A stretch of DNA of 64,000 bases from Candidatus Nitrosopumilus sp. (GCA_029863275.1 JAOTVS010000002.1:1-64000), one strand, 5' to 3'. Positions 17,442-26,069 are shown, numbered from the stretch's first letter. A program made the numbers and translations. Notes: generated by a model from the letters alone, not told the origin.

Positions 17442-17996
17442 GATACAGAAAAAGGCGTAAACAAGTACACAAAAATGGCTACAGATTAGGATGGCGAAGA
17501 ATTGATTAAAAAACTGAGAAATTTTTTACCAGATAATTCTTCTGTACTTGAATTAGAAATGGGACCAGAAAAGGAAATGGACATACTCAAAAAGTATATT
17601 CAGTTGCATGATATGATAATTCAAAGACTTTTCAGAAAAACATGCACAAAAATATCAAATTACAGATTTATTATTTTTAAATACGGTGATTGAAGATTGA
17701 AAAAAAATTTGATGCAATTTATTCCAACAAAGTTTTACATCATTTAATAACCAATGATTCAAGAACATCTATACAAAAACAAAAAGAAATTCTAAACCCT
17801 TGTGGAATTTTATTTCATTTTTTTGGAGATGGAATAAAGTAGAAGATTTGTTGTTTGTTTATTATGAAATAGAAACTTTGAAGCATCTATTTAAGAAGGA
17901 TTTTGTGATATTAGATTTAAAAGCCTATTCTAAAATTAATTCAATCTATGTGGTTTTAAGAAAGAAAAAAATATTAAATTTAATTATTCTATTTTA
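17442..17996 (+). pseudogene. Decayed SAM-dependent methyltransferase gene
   Basis: Pieces of one class I methyltransferase lie in order but in different frames. They are DTEKGVNKYTKMATD, an in-frame TAG (17487-17489), then DGEELIKKLRNFLPDNSSVLELEMGPEKEMDIL (SAM motif I, where VLELGMGPGK is expected). Next come FDAIYSNKVLHHL, KQKEILNPCGILFHFF, and finally VEDLLFVYYEIETLKHLFKKDF...IYVVLRKK. At least one stop and several frameshifts break it, and motif I is itself altered. The 17502 and 17800 ORFs in the track are fragments of it. The tail overlaps the convergent padR end by about 13 bases. Confidence 0.8.
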
Positions 17997-18487
17997 ATTT
18001 GCTTTACTTTTTTTTTGGTCTTGTTTATTTTTTTAAGTTCGCTTTCTAAAAATGTTTTGTACTTTACGGTCTCCTCATCAGTCATTTGTGTAATGTTGGA
18101 ACTAAGAATCGAACCCATACTAAATATTTTTTCAAGTAAATCCATTACGACAAATCTTCCTACATTTCCCAATCGAAAAAGAACATCTAGCTGTTTTTTT
18201 ACAATATCGTTTATTTTATCAACATCTGCTGCAGTCTCCAAGCCTTTTTTTGTTAATTGATATCTTCCATCTTTAGCTTCTTCAATTAATTCTTCATCAA
18301 GTAATCTTCCTAACAGTGGATAGATCAAACCAGGTGATGGTTTCCAAATCCCATTGCTTTGCTCAATGGCATAATCGATTATCTCTTTTCCAGTGCGATT
18401 TTTTTTCTTTAATAACTCAAGAATAAAGTACCTTGAGAATCCTCTAGGTACCGAACTTCCTACTCTTTGGAACCAATCTTGGACCAT
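17984..18487 (-). CDS. PadR-family transcriptional regulator
   Basis: Winged-helix repressor type, 167 aa. The PadR signature is clear: SRYFILELLKKKNRTGKEIIDYAIEQSNGIWKPSPGLIYPLLGRLLDEELIEEAKDGRYQLTKKG (residues ~18-82). A helical C-terminal dimerisation part of about 80 residues follows. ATG at 18487 was chosen over the track's GTG 18502, because the TATA box lies 25 bases before 18487 and 18502 would fall inside the operator. A tandem dyad covers the start site, so autorepression is likely. The divergent neighbour is sdhA, 90 bases away, which may be co-regulated. Confidence 0.88.
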   Translation of the reverse strand: MVQDWFQRVGSSVPRGFSRYFILELLKKKNRTGKEIIDYAIEQSNGIWKPSPGLIYPLLGRLLDEELIEEAKDGRYQLTKKGLETAADVDKINDIVKKQLDVLFRLGNVGRFVVMDLLEKIFSMGSILSSNITQMTDEETVKYKTFLESELKKINKTKKKVKQIKIE

Positions 18488-18509
18488 CACTAGTGATATC
18501 ACTAGCGAT
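18486..18509. promoter_or_regulatory. Tandem palindromic operator at the padR start
   Basis: ATCACTAGTGAT (a perfect 12-bp palindrome) is followed immediately by ATCACTAGCGAT (one mismatch from it). On the minus strand the two dyads fill the space between a TATA-like TAATATAT (18508-18517) and the padR ATG at 18487, so bound protein would cover the transcription start. This is the layout expected for negative autoregulation by PadR. Binding by PadR is inference. Confidence 0.7.
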
Positions 18510-18576
18510 ATATATTAACAATTTGCTTGATTCAAATTATTACATATTTAACTTACCTCCAAAGAACCCACTCTAA

Positions 18577-20289
18577 ATGGTAGGATCCATAGAATTTGAT
18601 TTGATTATTTGTGGTTCTGGATTGGCAGGCCTGAGGGCTGCAATTGAAGCTGCAAAGAAGAACTCAAAAATCAAAATCGGAATTGTCTCAAAGGTTCAAG
18701 TAATGCGTTCTCATTCAGTCTCAGCTGAAGGAGGAACTGCAGCGGTTTTGTTTGAAGATGAAGGCGATACCATTGAATCTCATATTTATGACACTGTAAA
18801 GGGAAGTGATTTTCTTGCCGACCAAGATGTTGCTAAACGACTTTGTGAAGAAATGCCACAAGAAATTCGTCAATTAGACCATTGGGGAATGCCATGGTCA
18901 AGAAGAGATGATGGCAGAATTGATCAAAGAAATTTCGGTGGTTATAGTTTTCCACGGGCTACTTATGCATCTGACAAAGTCGGTTTCTTTGAGATGCAAA
19001 CCTTGTACGATACTTGTCAAAAATTTGAAAATATTGAATATCTCAATGAATGGTTTGCAACATCTATTATTCATGATGGAAACAAATTCATGGGTCTTAC
19101 GGCAATTGAAATTTCTTCAGGAAACTTTTACCAGATAAAAGCAAAAGCTCTAATTATTGCAACAGGAGGAGCAGGAAGAATTTACAGCTTTTCAACATAT
19201 GCATTATCTTCAACCCCTGATGGCTTGGATATGGCCTATCGAGCAGGGATGGCTCTAAAAGATATGGAATTTGTCCAGTTTCATCCTACAGGAATACTCC
19301 CCTCTGGTATTTTGATCACAGAGGGTGCAAGAGGTGAAGGGGGATATTTACTTAACAACAAGGGAGAGCGTTTTATGAAAAAATATGCAGCAGCAAAAAT
19401 GGAATTAGCTCCACGTGATATTGTATCAAGAGCTATAATGACTGAAATCAATGAAGGCAATGGATTCAAACATGAAACCGGTGTAGATTGCATGAAACTT
19501 GATTTGAGACATTTAGGTGATGAAAAAATTAAAGAAAAATTAGGAGGAATTAGAGAAATCTCTATCAAGTTCTCCGGCGTAGATCCTGCTGATGAAATTC
19601 TTGATATCAGACCAGTTTGCCATTACATGATGGGGGGAATTCATACTAATATTGATGGAGCAACGGAATTACAGGGAGTTTGGGCTGCAGGTGAGGCTGC
19701 ATGCAACAGTGTCCATGGCTCAAATAGATTAGGTGCAAATTCGACCTCTGAATGTATTGTGTGGGGAAAAATTACAGGAAGTCTTGCAGTTGATTATATT
19801 GAAAAAAGCACAAACTCAAATCCTTGGCCTCATCACTTAGTAACCTTAGAAGAGAAGAGAATCTATGATGGAATATTTAGAGGAAATGGGGATGTAAATC
19901 CATATGATATTAAACAGGAATTAACAGATACTATGAATGAAAAGGCATACGTATACAAAAATGAAAAAAATCTGATTGAAGGATTAAAGAAGATACGTCA
20001 GCTAAAAGAACAGACATGGAAACATGTTGATGATAGTGCAAAAGAGTACAATACTAATTTCATAAATGTAATGGAACTTGATTCTATGTTTAGGACTGCT
20101 GAGATTGTTCTTATTGGAGCCATCAATAGAAAAGAGTCAAGGGGGGCACACTCCAGAACTGACTATCCTAAACGTGATGATGCCAACTTTTTACATCATA
20201 CACTTGCATATTATGATCCAAAGGAGCCAATCATGAAGACACATCCCGTAACAATTACAAATTATCAACCAGTAGAGAGGAAGTACTAG
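18577..20289 (+). CDS. sdhA: Succinate dehydrogenase/fumarate reductase flavoprotein subunit
   Basis: FAD subunit that oxidises succinate to fumarate, 570 aa. The N-terminal dinucleotide fold reads CGSGLAGLRAAIEA. SHSVSAEGGTAAV holds the His that covalently binds FAD. The catalytic regions are FVQFHPTGI, TEGARGEGGYL and the HGSNRLGANS segment near residue 385. It heads sdhA-C-D-B, whose members touch or overlap. A TATA-like ATATTTA lies at 18544-18550, about 30 bases before the ATG. The padR gene diverges from it. Confidence 0.96.
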   Translation: MVGSIEFDLIICGSGLAGLRAAIEAAKKNSKIKIGIVSKVQVMRSHSVSAEGGTAAVLFEDEGDTIESHIYDTVKGSDFLADQDVAKRLCEEMPQEIRQLDHWGMPWSRRDDGRIDQRNFGGYSFPRATYASDKVGFFEMQTLYDTCQKFENIEYLNEWFATSIIHDGNKFMGLTAIEISSGNFYQIKAKALIIATGGAGRIYSFSTYALSSTPDGLDMAYRAGMALKDMEFVQFHPTGILPSGILITEGARGEGGYLLNNKGERFMKKYAAAKMELAPRDIVSRAIMTEINEGNGFKHETGVDCMKLDLRHLGDEKIKEKLGGIREISIKFSGVDPADEILDIRPVCHYMMGGIHTNIDGATELQGVWAAGEAACNSVHGSNRLGANSTSECIVWGKITGSLAVDYIEKSTNSNPWPHHLVTLEEKRIYDGIFRGNGDVNPYDIKQELTDTMNEKAYVYKNEKNLIEGLKKIRQLKEQTWKHVDDSAKEYNTNFINVMELDSMFRTAEIVLIGAINRKESRGAHSRTDYPKRDDANFLHHTLAYYDPKEPIMKTHPVTITNYQPVERKY

Positions 20290-20724
20290 ATGAAACCACA
20301 AGACGAAAACAAAGAAGGAATTGGAGGAATGATAAATCCTCGCCGATATGGAATAGAGCGCGTTGCATACTTGTTAATGAGGCTAAGTGGTTTAGGTTTA
20401 CTTGCATATTTTATTGGACACATTTATGAAACAAGCTCAATTTTAAAAGGCCAAGTTGGATGGAATGAATTTTTAGATCTAACTCAAACCAACGAGGGCC
20501 ATGCACTTTTAGCAATTGTAATTGCAATGTGTGTATTTCACACTGTAAATGGTATTCGAGTGATGCTTGGACATGGTGGGGTTGGGGTTGGAAAACCATC
20601 ACGTCCTGACTATCCTTATGACCCAGCATCTCAGAATATGAAGCACAAGATAGGAATCTATTCGGCAATAGTTCTTGCTGCCATTGCAATGATGTACGGT
20701 TTAGCAGTAATGTATGGTGAATAA
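20290..20724 (+). CDS. sdhC: Succinate dehydrogenase membrane subunit, cytochrome b-type
   Basis: 144 aa membrane anchor. Three hydrophobic spans are seen, near residues 23-43, 70-90 and 118-140. His residues in GHIYETSS and MCVFHTVNGIRVMLGHGG are candidates for haem b ligands. The FHTVNGIR phrase recurs as IHGFNGLR in the next subunit, showing that the two anchors are related. The ATG follows the sdhA stop with no gap. Quinone presumably binds at the interface with SdhD and the iron-sulfur subunit. Confidence 0.85.
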   Translation: MKPQDENKEGIGGMINPRRYGIERVAYLLMRLSGLGLLAYFIGHIYETSSILKGQVGWNEFLDLTQTNEGHALLAIVIAMCVFHTVNGIRVMLGHGGVGVGKPSRPDYPYDPASQNMKHKIGIYSAIVLAAIAMMYGLAVMYGE

Positions 20725-20725
20725 A

Positions 20726-21070
20726 ATGAGAGAAAGTACTATAATGAAAATTCACTATGGGACTGCACTAGGAGCAGTGGCACTTGTTGCAGTACATATA
20801 CTAATGCGCCTAACCCAGAGCTTTGCTGAGTCCCTGGAGTATACTAATGTAATTGCAAACTATCAATTTTTACCATATGCTGGAATGTTGGAGATAATTT
20901 TGATCCTTTTGTCAATACATGGATTTAATGGATTACGAGTTATTTTACTAGAATTAAAGCAAGGACCAAGGTATGAAAAGGCAGTATCATATGGTTGTGT
21001 AGCAGCAATGATGGGATTAATTGCCTATGGTTCGAGAACAATAATAATGGTCAATATGGGGATGCTATAG
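20726..21070 (+). CDS. sdhD: Succinate dehydrogenase membrane subunit, second anchor
   Basis: 114 aa with three hydrophobic spans (VALVAVHILMRLTQSF, MLEIILILLSIHGFNGL and VAAMMGLIAYGSRTIIM). The IHGFNGLR phrase matches FHTVNGIR in SdhC. ATG at 20726, one base after the sdhC stop, was chosen; the track's ATG at 20714 would overlap sdhC by 11 bases and adds four residues. Its short length and position between sdhC and sdhB fit a four-subunit SDH. Confidence 0.8.
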   Translation: MRESTIMKIHYGTALGAVALVAVHILMRLTQSFAESLEYTNVIANYQFLPYAGMLEIILILLSIHGFNGLRVILLELKQGPRYEKAVSYGCVAAMMGLIAYGSRTIIMVNMGML

Positions 21071-21838
21071 ATGACCCAAGTACCTAGTATTGCAGAAGAA
21101 AAACCAACAACATCCCTTTCTTCACCAAAGACTGCAACACTTCGAATAGCTCGATTTAATCCTGAGAAGGATAGCGAAAGAAAATTTATGGAATTCAATA
21201 TCCCATACCAGAGATGGACTACTGTTCTTGAGGCAATTCTTGAGGTAAAGAAACATTTTGATCATTCCGTAGCAGTTCGTTATTCATGTAGGCAAGCAAC
21301 ATGTGGATCTTGTGGAATGATAATTAATGGCAAACCAAGACTTGCTTGTTTTACAAAAATTAGCGAATTAGAATCTGACGTTGTAACAGTAGAGCCGATG
21401 AATAACTTTCCAATAATTCGTGATTTGGCGGTACGATTTGAGCGTCTCTTTGAAAGCCATCACAAAATAAAACCGTATTTGATAAATGATGATTCTGAAA
21501 TTAGCTCAAATGAAAAAGAATTTTTACAGACTCCAGAAGAAGTAGAACAATACATTCAATTTTCAAATTGTATTAAATGTGGATTATGCAATTCTGCATG
21601 TCCAACTATGGCCACAGATTCTTCTTTTGTTGGACCCCAGGCATTAGCTCAAGCCTATCGATACGTAGCTGATAGTAGAGATAAAGGAAAAGATTCTAGA
21701 TTAAAAATCATCGACGAGTCTCATGGAATATGGCGATGCCATTTTGCCGGCTCTTGCAGCCAAGTGTGTCCTAAAGGAGTAGATCCTGCAATGGGAATCC
21801 AATTTCTTCGTGGCTATCTTTTAGGTTTTAGAAGTTAA
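21071..21838 (+). CDS. sdhB: Succinate dehydrogenase/fumarate reductase iron-sulfur subunit
   Basis: Electron-transfer subunit carrying three clusters, 255 aa. The [2Fe-2S] motif is CRQATCGSCGMIINGKPRLAC near residues 75-95. The first ferredoxin-like motif is CIKCGLCNSACP near 163-174, and the second is CHFAGSCSQVCPKGVDP near 222-238. The spacing is that of classical SdhB, not the CCG-type SdhE proteins of some archaea. It ends the operon; its stop overlaps the stop of the convergent DUF59 gene by four bases. Confidence 0.96.
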   Translation: MTQVPSIAEEKPTTSLSSPKTATLRIARFNPEKDSERKFMEFNIPYQRWTTVLEAILEVKKHFDHSVAVRYSCRQATCGSCGMIINGKPRLACFTKISELESDVVTVEPMNNFPIIRDLAVRFERLFESHHKIKPYLINDDSEISSNEKEFLQTPEEVEQYIQFSNCIKCGLCNSACPTMATDSSFVGPQALAQAYRYVADSRDKGKDSRLKIIDESHGIWRCHFAGSCSQVCPKGVDPAMGIQFLRGYLLGFRS

Positions 21839-22158
21839 CCTGATTTTTTTGGATTAGGACTGTTGTTTACCTGATTGTTAATTTGCTCTGCCATAAAGTG
21901 ATTAGAGACATTAACTTTTACATCATCAATCCCATCTACGGTCAGGAGATTATCATGGATGTCCTGGCAGATTTTAAATCCAAACACTGCAGGACAAAAT
22001 GGACTTGTTAAATGCAAATCAACTTTTACATTACTATCATTGATATCTACCTCATCAATCAATTCTAATTCTGTAATGGTGGTGTTTATTTCAGGATCTA
22101 CAATCTTTGATAGTTCATCGAAGATTTTTACTCGAAGTTGTTTGATATCTTGACTCAT
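21835..22158 (-). CDS. MIP18/DUF59 (SufT-like) iron-sulfur assembly protein
   Basis: 107 aa from ATG 22158. It carries the family core DELSKIVDPEINTTITELELIDEVDI and LTSPFCPAVFGFKICQDI, with a Cys in the TSPFCP loop where family members have a conserved reactive Cys. The family helps mature Fe-S proteins, which fits its location beside sdhB. The track start at 22242 is rejected: it would lie beyond the TATA box, while ATG 22158 is about 25 bases from it. A C-terminal tail rich in Asn is not conserved. Confidence 0.82.
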   Translation of the reverse strand: MSQDIKQLRVKIFDELSKIVDPEINTTITELELIDEVDINDSNVKVDLHLTSPFCPAVFGFKICQDIHDNLLTVDGIDDVKVNVSNHFMAEQINNQVNNSPNPKKSG

Positions 22159-22178
22159 GTCGGCAAAAGCGTCGATGC

Positions 22179-22186
22179 TATATATA
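22179..22186. promoter_or_regulatory. Symmetric TATA box shared by the DUF59 gene and argH
   Basis: TATATATA is a perfect palindrome. Its centre is 24.5 bases from the DUF59 ATG (22158, minus) and 25.5 bases from the argH ATG (22208, plus). Both transcripts would therefore be leaderless and start from the same TBP site in opposite directions. No second TATA-like element lies in the 49-base gap. Confidence 0.65.
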
Positions 22187-22207
22187 ACCATTCTAGAACC
22201 ATAGTTG

Positions 22208-23668
22208 ATGTATCGTTCACGTCTTGGCACTGACCTGAGCAATATTACCTTAGATTATGTCTCCTCGATAGATGATGACTCTGAAATCATTCAATTTGAT
22301 ATCCTTGGTAGTCAAGCACATGTTTTGATGTTACAAGAAAACAAAATAATTTCCAAAAATGATGCAAAAAAAATACTCAATGCCTTAGAAATTCTAAAAA
22401 AAGAAAAGTTTGATTCATTCTCAGAGGCAGAAGATATTCATGAATTAATTGAATCACTTGTTATCAAAAAAGCTGGTATTGCAAGTGGTGGGAAAATGCA
22501 TACTGCAAGATCTCGAAATGATCAAGTTGCATTGGATATTCGCATGAAAATTAGAAACGACATTAACATACTATGTACTTGTTTACTTGATACAATTGAA
22601 GTTCTGGTTTCTCTTGCAAAAAATCATCAAAAAACAATAATGCCTTTATACACTCATTTACAACAAGCACAAGCTGGAGTATTTTCTCATTATCTTTTGG
22701 CTCATGCAGATGTCTTATTTCGAGACTTTGAGCGCCTTTATGATGCATATGGACGTGTTAATCAAAGTCCTTTAGGTGCAGGGCCGGTAGGCGGAACCAG
22801 TATTCCAATTGATAGGCATAGTACAGCAGAAATGCTGGGATTTGACGGAATTGTAGAAAATTCTATTGATGCAACAAGTACTCGTGATTTTGTTGCAGAA
22901 TTTGTTGCAACCGTTGCCATTTTGATGACTAATCTTAGTAAAATCTCTGAGGATTTTGTTCTTTGGTCAACTTCTGAATTTTCTTTTATTGAATTAGCTG
23001 ATGAATTTACATCTCCATCAAGTATAATGCCTCAAAAAAAGAATCCCGATATTTTAGAGCTAACTAGAGGAAAAACTGCAGAGATAATTGGAAATCTTAC
23101 TGCAATTCTTTCTACTATCAAGGGATTATCTACCGGTTATGGAAGGGACCTACAACAAATAAAATCCTCTATTTGGTCCACATCAAAAATATCCATTAGT
23201 GCATTATTGATTTTAAAATCAATACTCTTGACTTTACGTGTAAATGAAAAACAAATGAAAAAAGCAACGGATTCAAGTTATCTAATTGCCCTTGACATTG
23301 CAGAAAAACTAGTGTTAAAAGAAATTCCTTTTCGAATTACCCATAAAATTGCAGGATCTTTAGTTCAACAAGCGTATATTTCCAAAAAATCTTTGAATAA
23401 ATTAACAACTGATGAAATTAAAAGATCTGTACAAGGAACCAAAGTTGATCCAAAGGTTGTTTCAGACATTATAATGTCTACTACAATTATCTCATCCTTA
23501 AAAGATAGAATTTCTTTTGGTTCATCAGGTTATGGTGAACAAAAAAGAATGATTAAGGATCGTATCAAAAAAACTAATGATTATAGAACAAAAATAACCA
23601 AAAGAGAAAATGAATTATCTTATGCATTGGAAAAATTAGAAGAAAAAATCACTATTTTGATAAAATAA
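22208..23668 (+). CDS. argH: Argininosuccinate lyase
   Basis: Cleaves argininosuccinate to arginine and fumarate, 486 aa. It belongs to the fumarase/aspartase superfamily. The catalytic loop SPSSIMPQKKNPDILELTRGK is near residue 275; SGGKMHTARSRNDQVA and SPLGAGPVGGTS are also typical. The track uses TTG 22205; the adjacent ATG 22208 is preferred because of the TATA spacing. It is monocistronic, with a tRNA-Lys immediately downstream on the other strand. No other arg gene is in the window. Confidence 0.96.
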   Translation: MYRSRLGTDLSNITLDYVSSIDDDSEIIQFDILGSQAHVLMLQENKIISKNDAKKILNALEILKKEKFDSFSEAEDIHELIESLVIKKAGIASGGKMHTARSRNDQVALDIRMKIRNDINILCTCLLDTIEVLVSLAKNHQKTIMPLYTHLQQAQAGVFSHYLLAHADVLFRDFERLYDAYGRVNQSPLGAGPVGGTSIPIDRHSTAEMLGFDGIVENSIDATSTRDFVAEFVATVAILMTNLSKISEDFVLWSTSEFSFIELADEFTSPSSIMPQKKNPDILELTRGKTAEIIGNLTAILSTIKGLSTGYGRDLQQIKSSIWSTSKISISALLILKSILLTLRVNEKQMKKATDSSYLIALDIAEKLVLKEIPFRITHKIAGSLVQQAYISKKSLNKLTTDEIKRSVQGTKVDPKVVSDIIMSTTIISSLKDRISFGSSGYGEQKRMIKDRIKKTNDYRTKITKRENELSYALEKLEEKITILIK

Positions 23669-23677
23669 TGATGTAGG

Positions 23678-23751
23678 CGGGTCTAGAGGGATTCGGACCC
23701 TCGACAACCGGATTAAAAGTCCGGTGCGCTACCTGGCTGCGCCATAGACCC
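23678..23751 (-). tRNA. tRNA-Lys (TTT)
   Basis: Acceptor GGGTCTA pairs with TAGACCC, and the discriminator is G. The anticodon stem is CCGGA/TCCGG with loop CTTTTAA, giving anticodon TTT. The T stem is GAGGG/CCCTC, but the loop reads TCCGAAT, with C where position 55 is normally U. No intron is seen. It lies nine bases after the argH stop, convergent with it. Confidence 0.94.
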
Positions 23752-23848
23752 ACAAAGAAATTTGCTTAGAGTGCATAATTTAGTCTTTTACAAAATTTTT
23801 TGTTATGACCGAAACTTTTAATCTAGGATTTTGTTGAAAAATAACTGT

Positions 23849-23926
23849 GCCCTTGTAGTATAGCCCGGTCTAGAATTCGGCCCTGTCACGGCTGAGACGC
23901 GTGTTCAAATCCCGCCGAGGGCGCCA
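23849..23926 (+). tRNA. tRNA-Asp (GTC), CCA encoded
   Basis: Acceptor GCCCTTG pairs with CGAGGGC, the discriminator is G at 23923, and CCA follows in the DNA. The anticodon stem is CGGCC/GGCTG with loop CTGTCAC, giving GTC. The T arm GCGTG-TTCAAAT-CCCGC has one T:C mismatch at pair 52:62. A TATA-like CTTTTAAT lies about 30 bases upstream. It is divergent from tRNA-Lys. Confidence 0.93.
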
Positions 23927-24028
23927 TTAATCTTGTTCAAGTACCAACCTACAATTTGTTATACTTTCCTAAAAGAAAAATTCTCAATTAGCAAATCAAT
24001 TAATAAAAAAAAGAAAGTGATTTTAAAT

Positions 24029-24589
24029 TCACTGAATTCCACGATAAGTGGATTTGTCTGAAGCGGTTCTCTCTTTAATTGCAGAGATGTAAAACAAGTC
24101 ATGTACTTTGTCATCATCACTTGTTGCAGTACCTGTAACATAATACAAGTCCCCATTTTCAAGATCAGAGATTTTATCACCTGAAATGTTAACATCGTAG
24201 ATTTTACCGTCTTCACTTTTAGCTTGTCCTGATGCATCAAATGATGTTTTATCAGCACTTACTGTTATTTTCCAGGATTCTGCAATTACAGAGTATTTTT
24301 CACGATTATCATGTTTTATGGCTCCAATCATGAATGCACCGCGTTTTACCTCAAACTCTGTTGTTGAATCAGCGACTGGAACAATTCCCATTCTAAAAAG
24401 GGAACGTGCCCCTTCACCATCTTCAGCTACTGCGGCACCAACGCCTCCAAATATTATATGTGGATGAATTGGTCTATCAGTTACTACATCTGATACTTGT
24501 GCAAATGCAGTGTTGTAGGTTGCAGAGACTGATAGCACTGCTGCCATCATTATCAATCCTGCGAAGATTGTTTTGTTTTGTGTTGTCAT
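24029..24589 (-). CDS. Secreted protein of unknown function
   Basis: 186 aa from ATG 24589; the track start adds 11 residues before a better signal peptide. The N-terminus MTTQNKTIFAGLIMMAAVLSVSATYNTAFAQ is a classical Sec signal with a likely AFA-Q cleavage. The mature part is acidic and probably beta-rich, with a repeated idea of 'DGKIYDVNISGDKISDLENGDLYYVTGTATSDDDKVHDLFY'. I recognise no domain. No lipobox or C-terminal anchor is seen, so it may be released or surface-associated. Confidence 0.75.
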   Translation of the reverse strand: MTTQNKTIFAGLIMMAAVLSVSATYNTAFAQVSDVVTDRPIHPHIIFGGVGAAVAEDGEGARSLFRMGIVPVADSTTEFEVKRGAFMIGAIKHDNREKYSVIAESWKITVSADKTSFDASGQAKSEDGKIYDVNISGDKISDLENGDLYYVTGTATSDDDKVHDLFYISAIKERTASDKSTYRGIQ

Positions 24590-24682
24590 TGAAATGCAAA
24601 AGCTATTTTGAATTAAAGGCATTGTTAAGCATTGTAAGCTAACAAAGTTACTTTTAGTTTATTAGATATCATTCTGGCTAGT

Positions 24683-25261
24683 TTATTGAAAGAATTTTAT
24701 CATCTCAATAATTTCTTCAAATAAATTACTGTCTGGGTTTACAAAAAATGTACCAAATATTGCAATAACAGTGAGGGAAATTGCACCTCCAATCCTAATT
24801 ATTATATCCTTTTTGTTGTGTTTTTTCTGTTCTTTTGATAATGTTTCAAGAATTTTTTTACTAATTTTGGTTAAGTCATCCTCATAGATGGATGTCTCTT
24901 TTTTTATAATTGGATTTAAATAAATTTTAGTTATAGAGGGAAAATTTTTTGCTTTACATTCTGTACAATTGATGTTAGGTTTTGTAGTTTTAGCTAATAC
25001 TGCTATAAAAAATACAGAATATATCGCTACAATACTTAAAAATGAAACAAGTTCCCCTTGAACAAACAAGTATCCATAGACTAATACAAAGAAACCCAAT
25101 GGCGGTAAAATAATTATGAAATTTAATTTTGCTCTGTTGCTCTGAAAACTTCGCTTTTTATGGGTTTGCAATTTTAATGATCCACAATTTGAGCAATGCT
25201 TTAGGGGGCATACTTTGGTCATATCATTGTACTCTGTTTGACATAAAGGACACTTTTGCAT
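24683..25261 (-). CDS. Zinc-ribbon membrane protein, unknown function
   Basis: 192 aa from ATG 25261. The N-terminal zinc-ribbon is MQKCPLCQTEY...VCPLKHCSNCGSLKL. Two hydrophobic spans follow (FIIILPPLGFFVLVYGYLF and FLSIVAIYSVFFIAVLA). A second Cys pair, NINCTECKAKNF, comes next, and a C-terminal helix (AISLTVIAIFGTFFV). It is therefore likely an integral membrane protein with metal-binding ends on one face. The track start at 25309 adds 16 hydrophobic residues and is less likely. No operon partner. Confidence 0.65.
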   Translation of the reverse strand: MQKCPLCQTEYNDMTKVCPLKHCSNCGSLKLQTHKKRSFQSNRAKLNFIIILPPLGFFVLVYGYLFVQGELVSFLSIVAIYSVFFIAVLAKTTKPNINCTECKAKNFPSITKIYLNPIIKKETSIYEDDLTKISKKILETLSKEQKKHNKKDIIIRIGGAISLTVIAIFGTFFVNPDSNLFEEIIEMIKFFQ

Positions 25262-25477
25262 ATCTTCTGTAAACTTATTATTCAATATCGATAAAAAGAT
25301 AAACATCATTCTCCTTATTTTTTCATTAATTTGGCTTGAAAATCATAAATCCCAATTTGTATTTTATTTTAAAAATAGAAGTACAAGGTTCATTATTTTT
25401 GGAATCTGACACAAACATTTCCTGTAGATAATCTTAATGACTTTTGGTTAAATTAAATTATTTTTTTATTCCAAAAT

Positions 25478-25828
25478 ATGAAAACTTTTGACGAATGTTC
25501 AAATAATAAAGGTGAGGAACTCAATAATCTCTTCACAAACAGAGAAATTGAGATTTTTTGCAGTAGGCTTTCAAATGAACCAAAAATCATAGTTTGTATC
25601 ACTGTAGACTCCATGGCCAGATCTGTAGCCTGTGGATTCAAAGAAAATGTTCAACTGCTAAACAATCAAGACTTAAGACAAATTTTATGCATGGCATCTC
25701 TAGAGTTATCCACAAAAAGAGAACTTGATAATACTCTGAGAAATGTGAACCTTATTACAACCTATAGAAATAATGTAACTCTAATCACCATACACTGCAA
25801 TAAGATTATCTTTTATCAATGTCATTGA
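25478..25828 (+). CDS. Small hypothetical protein, roadblock-like by pattern
   Basis: 116 aa. A central strand-helix pattern (IIVCITVDSMARSVACGF ... LRQILCMASLELSTKRELDNTLRNVNLITTYRNNVTLITIHCNKIIFY) resembles the layout of the small protein at 28385-28732: a first strand, then a helix with 'R/K..LD..L', a charged turn and a final hydrophobic strand. That layout is reminiscent of roadblock/LC7-type modules, but the similarity is by eye only. Cys content is high for this genome. It is alone between intergenic stretches of about 165 and 240 bases. Confidence 0.55.
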   Translation: MKTFDECSNNKGEELNNLFTNREIEIFCSRLSNEPKIIVCITVDSMARSVACGFKENVQLLNNQDLRQILCMASLELSTKRELDNTLRNVNLITTYRNNVTLITIHCNKIIFYQCH

Positions 25829-26069
25829 ATGAAATGCTAAAATTGAATAAATTATGAAAACCCAATTAGCCTCTTTGATAGTAATTGCATTTTAAGCGGA
25901 AGAGACAAAATGAATTCTTTAGACAAAAATCCTACATCCAAACGTGCATAAATACTTGAATGTGTTAGTTTTTTTTTGGAAATACCAGAGCAAACATAAT
26001 TTTCCTTTTTTTTGAAATAGTTTTTTAAAAAAGGTGAAAATTAATAAACTAAAATATTTCATCAGGTAA

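Noticed and set aside
17502-17997. Two short genes (17502-17693 and 17800-17997)
   Set aside because: Both are pieces of the same decayed methyltransferase in different frames, so they are not counted as separate genes.
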